From an uncultured Eubacterium sp. (GTDB lineage: Bacteria; Bacillota; Clostridia; Oscillospirales; Acutalibacteraceae): a stretch of 9,709 nucleotides of DNA. The stretch spans positions 1 to 9,709 of the forward strand of contig CAJUDJ010000039.1 of assembly GCA_910584985.1 (NCBI GenBank). The letters run 5' to 3'. A program made the position numbers and the translations under genes. Below the pieces are notes generated by a model. That model was not told the origin of the DNA. It searched no databases and was given only the letters and a program-made list of their open reading frames with translations. Below, piece by piece: positions 5,845 to 9,709 of this stretch (its first letter is position 1; the number at the start of each line of letters is the position of its first letter).

Positions 5845-8800
5845 TTATTTATAACAACAGACTTTTCCGAGTTTAAATGAATATAAAACGGCTTCCTTAA
5901 CCTTTTTGCCGAGTGCTTTTGAAACGGCATTTCTGTAAAAAGCAATCTGATTTTTATACATGCCCAGCAGCTGATTTTCGTTTTTAACCCTGTCTGTTTT
6001 ATAATCCACAAGCACAAGCTCTCCGTTTTCCTCAAAAATACAGTCTGCAATACCCTGCACAAGAATTTCTTCATCACTTTCTATATTCTCTATTTCCCTG
6101 AGTTTAACAAATGAAGAAATTTTAAATTCCCTGTAAAGCTTGTCGGCATGAAATATTCTTTCGGCAAAATTCGAATGAAAAAGTGCATTCAGCTCTGCTC
6201 TGCTCAGACTTTCTGCCTGTTCGGCTGTAATAAAGGCATTATCCGCAAGGCGTGATATTTCATCTTCAAGATGCTCTTTTGCGTTTCCGTAATCACAGAA
6301 CTGCATAAAGCTGTGCATTGCCGTTCCCTTTTCGCCGGGTGTCATTCCGTCCTTATTCATAAATGCGGGCCTTGAAGATGCAAAATAATCAAAACCCTTA
6401 ACACTGTCATCCAGACTAGAGGCAGTTCTCTTAGCGGCAACACCTGCAAGTGCCCGGTTTTCATACAGATAGGATATTCTTTCTTCAATTTCGGAAACGA
6501 TTTCCTTATTTGGCTCTGCTTTTCGGACTTCACATACTTTCTCCGTTTCATCAACCGCATCTATGATTTCAATATCAAGCGGAAAATCAGCCGCAGCTGT
6601 TTTCACAGTTGTTTCAGACAGTTCCCGTAATTTACCGCCGCTTTGATGCATTAGCGCCGAAAGCAATATAAAATCACCATCACAGCCTATGCTGCGGCAC
6701 TGATAAGGCGAAAGGCCATCATCGGTAAGCTTTGCAGCAAGCCTTTTTATTTTTGAATCCAACTTATCAACCGTAATAAAGGTTATAAACTGTTCTTTAG
6801 CCCTTGTTAAAGCAACATAAAGCACACGCAGATTTTCACTCATCATGGCATACTTATTAAGGCTTTTCAGAACCGCATATGGAATTGTGCTGTAATTATA
6901 AAGCATTTCCTCATTATGCACCTTCAACCCGATTCCGAATGCGGAATGAATCAGAAGCTGATCCGTTAAATCAAGCATATTATATCTTCTGGCCGCACCG
7001 GCAAGAATAACCACAGGAAATTCCAGACCTTTTGAATGATGAACACTCATAATGGAAACGGCATTTTCGGCGGCTGCGCTTAAAGCTGCGCTTTCTATGC
7101 CCTTCTCGCTTTGTGAAACCTTATCTACAAGCCGCATAAATGCGGTAAGCCCCACACTGTCCGAAGCATCAAAGGAAGCGGCGAATTCTATAAATCTTGC
7201 AATGTTCCTGCATCGCTGCTCTGCATTTCCAAGTGCATTTACAAAAGCATAAATGCTTTTAAATTCACAGATATAGCGAATAAAGGAAGAAACCGACATG
7301 GTTACGGAAATTTTTCCGAGCATATCTATTTCATTAAGAAACGCTTTAACCTTTTCGGATTCGGAATGCACAACGCTTGTATAAAGATTAGACTTCAAAT
7401 TGTTATTTTCTGTTTTGATTTGTGCCATTTCATCCGCCGAAAAGCTGTAAAGCGGCGACATCATTACGGAAAGCAGCGGAATATCCTGCATCGGATTATC
7501 AATAACGCTTAAAAGGGACAGCAGAATTTTTATTTCATTGCTTTCAAAAAGATTGGAGGCATTATCGGCAATTACAGGAATTCCGAAAGCGGTTAAAACC
7601 GCATTGTATTTTTGAATATGATTTTTCACAGAACGCAGAAGAATCGCAAAATCACCGTACTGTATCGGCCGATAGCAGTCGCCGTCCTTGACCATCTCAC
7701 CGCTTTCAACCTTGCTGCGTATTGTTTTTGCAATATAAAGTGCTTCGTTCTCATCAAATTCTGCACCTTTTGTGTTCTGAAGAATTTTAATCTGTGCGCT
7801 CGGAACACTGCTTTTTGAATAATCAGCACCGTAATTCAGAAATTCGTCCCTGTTATAATCAATTTCGCCCACCTTGCTGCTCATAAAAGCAGAAAAGATA
7901 TAATTTACATAGCTGCATATATCTTCCCGTGAACGGAAATTTTTATCTAAAATAATTTTAGCATTTTCCTTTTGTGTTTCCCTGTTGTAATATGCAAAAC
8001 GGTTTCTTTTCTGAATAAAAATCTGCGGCATTGCCAGCCGGAAGCGATAAATGCTCTGCTTGACATCGCCAACCATAAAACAGTTCTTTCCGTTTGAAAG
8101 CATGGAGTAAATCAGCTCCTGTGCTTCATTTGTATCCTGATATTCATCAATCAGAATTTCATAAAAATCATTCTGAAGATCGGCAGCAATTTCAGATTTA
8201 ATAACATTGCCGTTTTCATCAAAATCAGAAAGCAGCCTGATGGCAAAATGCTCAATATCAGAAAAGGAATAACCGCCCCGTTCTGCTTTCAGGGAAAGCA
8301 GTTCAGCATCAACCGCTTCCATAAGTTCACAAAGCTTTTCGAAAAGCGGATAAAGCAGTTTCATATCCTCTGTATAATCCGCCTGCCCTGCGCAGAAAAA
8401 AGCCGTTAAATCCTCTTTAACAATGCCTTTATAAATATCACGCTTTGCGCTGAGCTCTGCCTTTACAGGTGATTCATATCCTCTTTTGTTCGCAAGTCTG
8501 GAAAAAGAAACATTTTTAAATGCAGTGATAATTTCATCCCAGCCCTGATCAAGAGCAGAAAGAAGGCAATCATAAACCGAAAGATCATCGGCAAGATTAG
8601 CGGAATAGCCGTCAAACAGAAGATCATCCGGCTGCAGCAAATCCCTGCATTTTAAAATAAGCTCTCTGCCGTATTCAAGAGATGCTTTCATTTCTTCAAT
8701 CAGATAGGAATACCAAACACTTTTTTCAAGCGGAATATCAGGGTTATAAAGCTCCGCCATCTCCCTCAGCCATCTGAATGGAAACGGCTGTGCATAAATA

Positions 8801-9339
8801 TATGTATATATTTTTTTTATAACCGAAACAAAGGCAGAATCATCCTTTGGCTGCGAAAAAAGCCGTGCAAGGCTTAAAAATATTTCGTCGCCTTCAGCAT
8901 AATAGCTTTCAAGCACGTTATCTATTGCGGAATCGGAAAGAATATTCAGCTCTGCCTGGTCAAGAACCGTAAAATCCTGACCGATTCCAAGATTAAAGAA
9001 ATGATCCTTAACCAGATTAAGGCAAAACGAATCAACTGTACATATTTTTGCACAGGAAAGCAGCGACATCTGCCTTTGCGCATTTACATCCTGCGGATTT
9101 TCGGTAATCATATCCTCCAGCTTTGCTGCGATTCTGGATTTCATTTCTGCGGCTGCGGCATTTGTAAATGTAACAACAAGCAGATTGTCCACATTAACGG
9201 GATTTTCCTTATCCGTTATAATATTTTTAACTCTTTCAACAAGAACGGCTGTTTTTCCCGAACCTGCAGCAGCGGAGACGAGAATATTTCCGTTTCTTGC
9301 GTTTATTGCATTTTTCTGTTGCTGTGTCCACTGCGGCAA
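5845..9339 (-). CDS. addA: ATP-dependent helicase/nuclease subunit A, AddA
   Basis: Motor and nuclease subunit of AddAB, which resects double-strand breaks to load RecA. 1164 residues, slightly short of Bacillus AddA (about 1230). UvrD-like superfamily 1 helicase motifs: WTQQQKNAI (4-12, Q motif), Walker A AAAGSGKT (23-30), TFTNAAAAEM (Ia), Walker B LIDEYQDTNEAQ with D398/E399, VGDVKQSIYRFR (III), NFRSREDI (about 465-472, IV), SVHHSKGLEFPVV (about 760-772, V) and YVALTRAKEQF (about 845-855, VI). The C-terminal RecB-family nuclease domain has GTAMHSFMQF (about 1006-1015), GIAD with D1099, the catalytic D1112-Y-K1114-T-D1116 and Y1128-x-x-Q1131, so both activities look intact. The start is TTG, directly behind a perfect AAGGAGG and 2 bases after the addB stop. 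No GC-rich terminator follows it. The partner addB lies upstream and runs out of the window. Confidence 0.96.
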   Translation of the reverse strand: MPQWTQQQKNAINARNGNILVSAAAGSGKTAVLVERVKNIITDKENPVNVDNLLVVTFTNAAAAEMKSRIAAKLEDMITENPQDVNAQRQMSLLSCAKICTVDSFCLNLVKDHFFNLGIGQDFTVLDQAELNILSDSAIDNVLESYYAEGDEIFLSLARLFSQPKDDSAFVSVIKKIYTYIYAQPFPFRWLREMAELYNPDIPLEKSVWYSYLIEEMKASLEYGRELILKCRDLLQPDDLLFDGYSANLADDLSVYDCLLSALDQGWDEIITAFKNVSFSRLANKRGYESPVKAELSAKRDIYKGIVKEDLTAFFCAGQADYTEDMKLLYPLFEKLCELMEAVDAELLSLKAERGGYSFSDIEHFAIRLLSDFDENGNVIKSEIAADLQNDFYEILIDEYQDTNEAQELIYSMLSNGKNCFMVGDVKQSIYRFRLAMPQIFIQKRNRFAYYNRETQKENAKIILDKNFRSREDICSYVNYIFSAFMSSKVGEIDYNRDEFLNYGADYSKSSVPSAQIKILQNTKGAEFDENEALYIAKTIRSKVESGEMVKDGDCYRPIQYGDFAILLRSVKNHIQKYNAVLTAFGIPVIADNASNLFESNEIKILLSLLSVIDNPMQDIPLLSVMMSPLYSFSADEMAQIKTENNNLKSNLYTSVVHSESEKVKAFLNEIDMLGKISVTMSVSSFIRYICEFKSIYAFVNALGNAEQRCRNIARFIEFAASFDASDSVGLTAFMRLVDKVSQSEKGIESAALSAAAENAVSIMSVHHSKGLEFPVVILAGAARRYNMLDLTDQLLIHSAFGIGLKVHNEEMLYNYSTIPYAVLKSLNKYAMMSENLRVLYVALTRAKEQFITFITVDKLDSKIKRLAAKLTDDGLSPYQCRSIGCDGDFILLSALMHQSGGKLRELSETTVKTAAADFPLDIEIIDAVDETEKVCEVRKAEPNKEIVSEIEERISYLYENRALAGVAAKRTASSLDDSVKGFDYFASSRPAFMNKDGMTPGEKGTAMHSFMQFCDYGNAKEHLEDEISRLADNAFITAEQAESLSRAELNALFHSNFAERIFHADKLYREFKISSFVKLREIENIESDEEILVQGIADCIFEENGELVLVDYKTDRVKNENQLLGMYKNQIAFYRNAVSKALGKKVKEAVLYSFKLGKVCCYK

Positions 9340-9341
9340 GC

Positions 9342-9709
9342 TTATTCCTCCTTAAGTTTTTTAAGAACCTCTTCATCGGAAAGGTCTTCGGCTTCTCTGT
9401 TTTCAATCATTCTTCGGCTTGCACAAACCGATGCATAATCGCAGAATTCGCAGGTTTTATCATGATTTTTTCCGTTTATCGGATTTTGTTCTATATTACC
9501 GTTTTGAAGCAGATTTCCCATCTCCGCAATCAGCTTTTCCACATTTCTGCTGATTGTTCCGAGCTCCTCAAGCGAAGCAAAACATCCCGATATACCATTT
9601 TTCTTCGTAAATTTAACAGGAATATAATTTCCCTTAAGGTCCTTCTCCATGGATTTAAGAATATCATGCTCTTCATCATAAAGCACAAGGCCCTTCATTT
9701 TAAATTCCC
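9342..9709 (-). CDS. addB: ATP-dependent helicase/nuclease subunit B, AddB (C-terminal part)
   Basis: Only the last 121 residues are inside the window; the reading frame runs past the right edge. The diagnostic feature is CEFCDYASVC (C-x2-C-x5-C), which matches the last three of the four cysteines that hold the [4Fe-4S] cluster of AddB in its C-terminal nuclease domain; the first cysteine lies far upstream in the family and is outside the window. VKFTKKNGISG fits the segment before the cluster in AddB proteins. The gene directly precedes addA, as expected, and its last codons (Lys-Glu-Glu, stop) carry the addA ribosome binding site. The helicase-like and nuclease catalytic parts cannot be judged. 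Confidence 0.93.
   Translation of the reverse strand, partial: EFKMKGLVLYDEEHDILKSMEKDLKGNYIPVKFTKKNGISGCFASLEELGTISRNVEKLIAEMGNLLQNGNIEQNPINGKNHDKTCEFCDYASVCASRRMIENREAEDLSDEEVLKKLKEE
9347..9353 (-). promoter_or_regulatory. addA ribosome binding site inside addB
   Basis: AAGGAGG on the minus strand, seven bases before the TTG start of addA at 9339. It lies wholly within the last addB codons, which favours translational coupling of the two subunits and decides the TTG start. Confidence 0.88.

Noticed and set aside
9001..9438. Plus-strand open frame across the addB-addA junction
   Set aside because: Shadow of the addA N-terminus, which carries Walker A and other helicase motifs on the minus strand.
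1..9709. An undescribed defence, mobile or biosynthetic system
   Set aside because: All genes belong to well-known housekeeping or widely conserved families in expected orders; no direct-repeat array, insertion sequence, attachment site or unusual gene cluster was seen.

Overview
The window looks like ordinary chromosome from a low-to-moderate GC Firmicute of class Clostridia, perhaps the Oscillospiraceae/Ruminococcaceae side. The grounds are the gene set (AddAB rather than RecBCD, a dgt-dnaG-rpoD cluster, a zinc-binding L31), strong AGGAGG-like ribosome binding sites, TTG starts with good Shine-Dalgarno sequences, and protein sequences that read like clostridial ones. The placement below class level is a guess from pattern memory. 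I see no mobile element, phage, CRISPR, tRNA, rRNA or sign of recent transfer.

Layout, left to right. Positions 1-3812 (minus strand) hold the macromolecular synthesis operon read right to left: dgt (HD-domain dNTP triphosphohydrolase), dnaG (primase) and rpoD (housekeeping sigma factor, cut by the left window edge). The gaps are 16 and 15 bases and each holds a Shine-Dalgarno, so the three are very probably co-transcribed. A 129-base divergent intergenic region (3813-3941) separates this operon from a single plus-strand gene at 3942-4784, a membrane-anchored calcineurin-like metallophosphoesterase with its own recognisable sigma-A type promoter. It meets the next gene, yigZ (4860-5480, minus), head to head in a 75-base gap whose long hairpin overlaps the yigZ stop codon and probably ends transcription from both sides. 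Upstream of yigZ lies rpmE (ribosomal protein L31, 5560-5763, minus), with a good extended -10 promoter on one side and a clean intrinsic terminator on the other. Positions 5845-9709 (minus) hold addA (complete) and the C-terminus of addB (cut by the right window edge), the two subunits of the double-strand-break helicase-nuclease; the last addB codons contain the addA ribosome binding site.

How the genes work together: dgt, dnaG and rpoD join dNTP pool control, primer synthesis and general transcription in one growth-linked unit; addB and addA make one complex for recombinational repair; rpmE and yigZ relate to ribosomes and translation. No gene-free stretch exceeds 129 bases. The window does not show an undescribed system. 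The points worth a second look are small regulatory arrangements: an overlapping terminator and promoter, a coupled TTG start, mirrored -35 boxes and a dumbbell-shaped convergent terminator.
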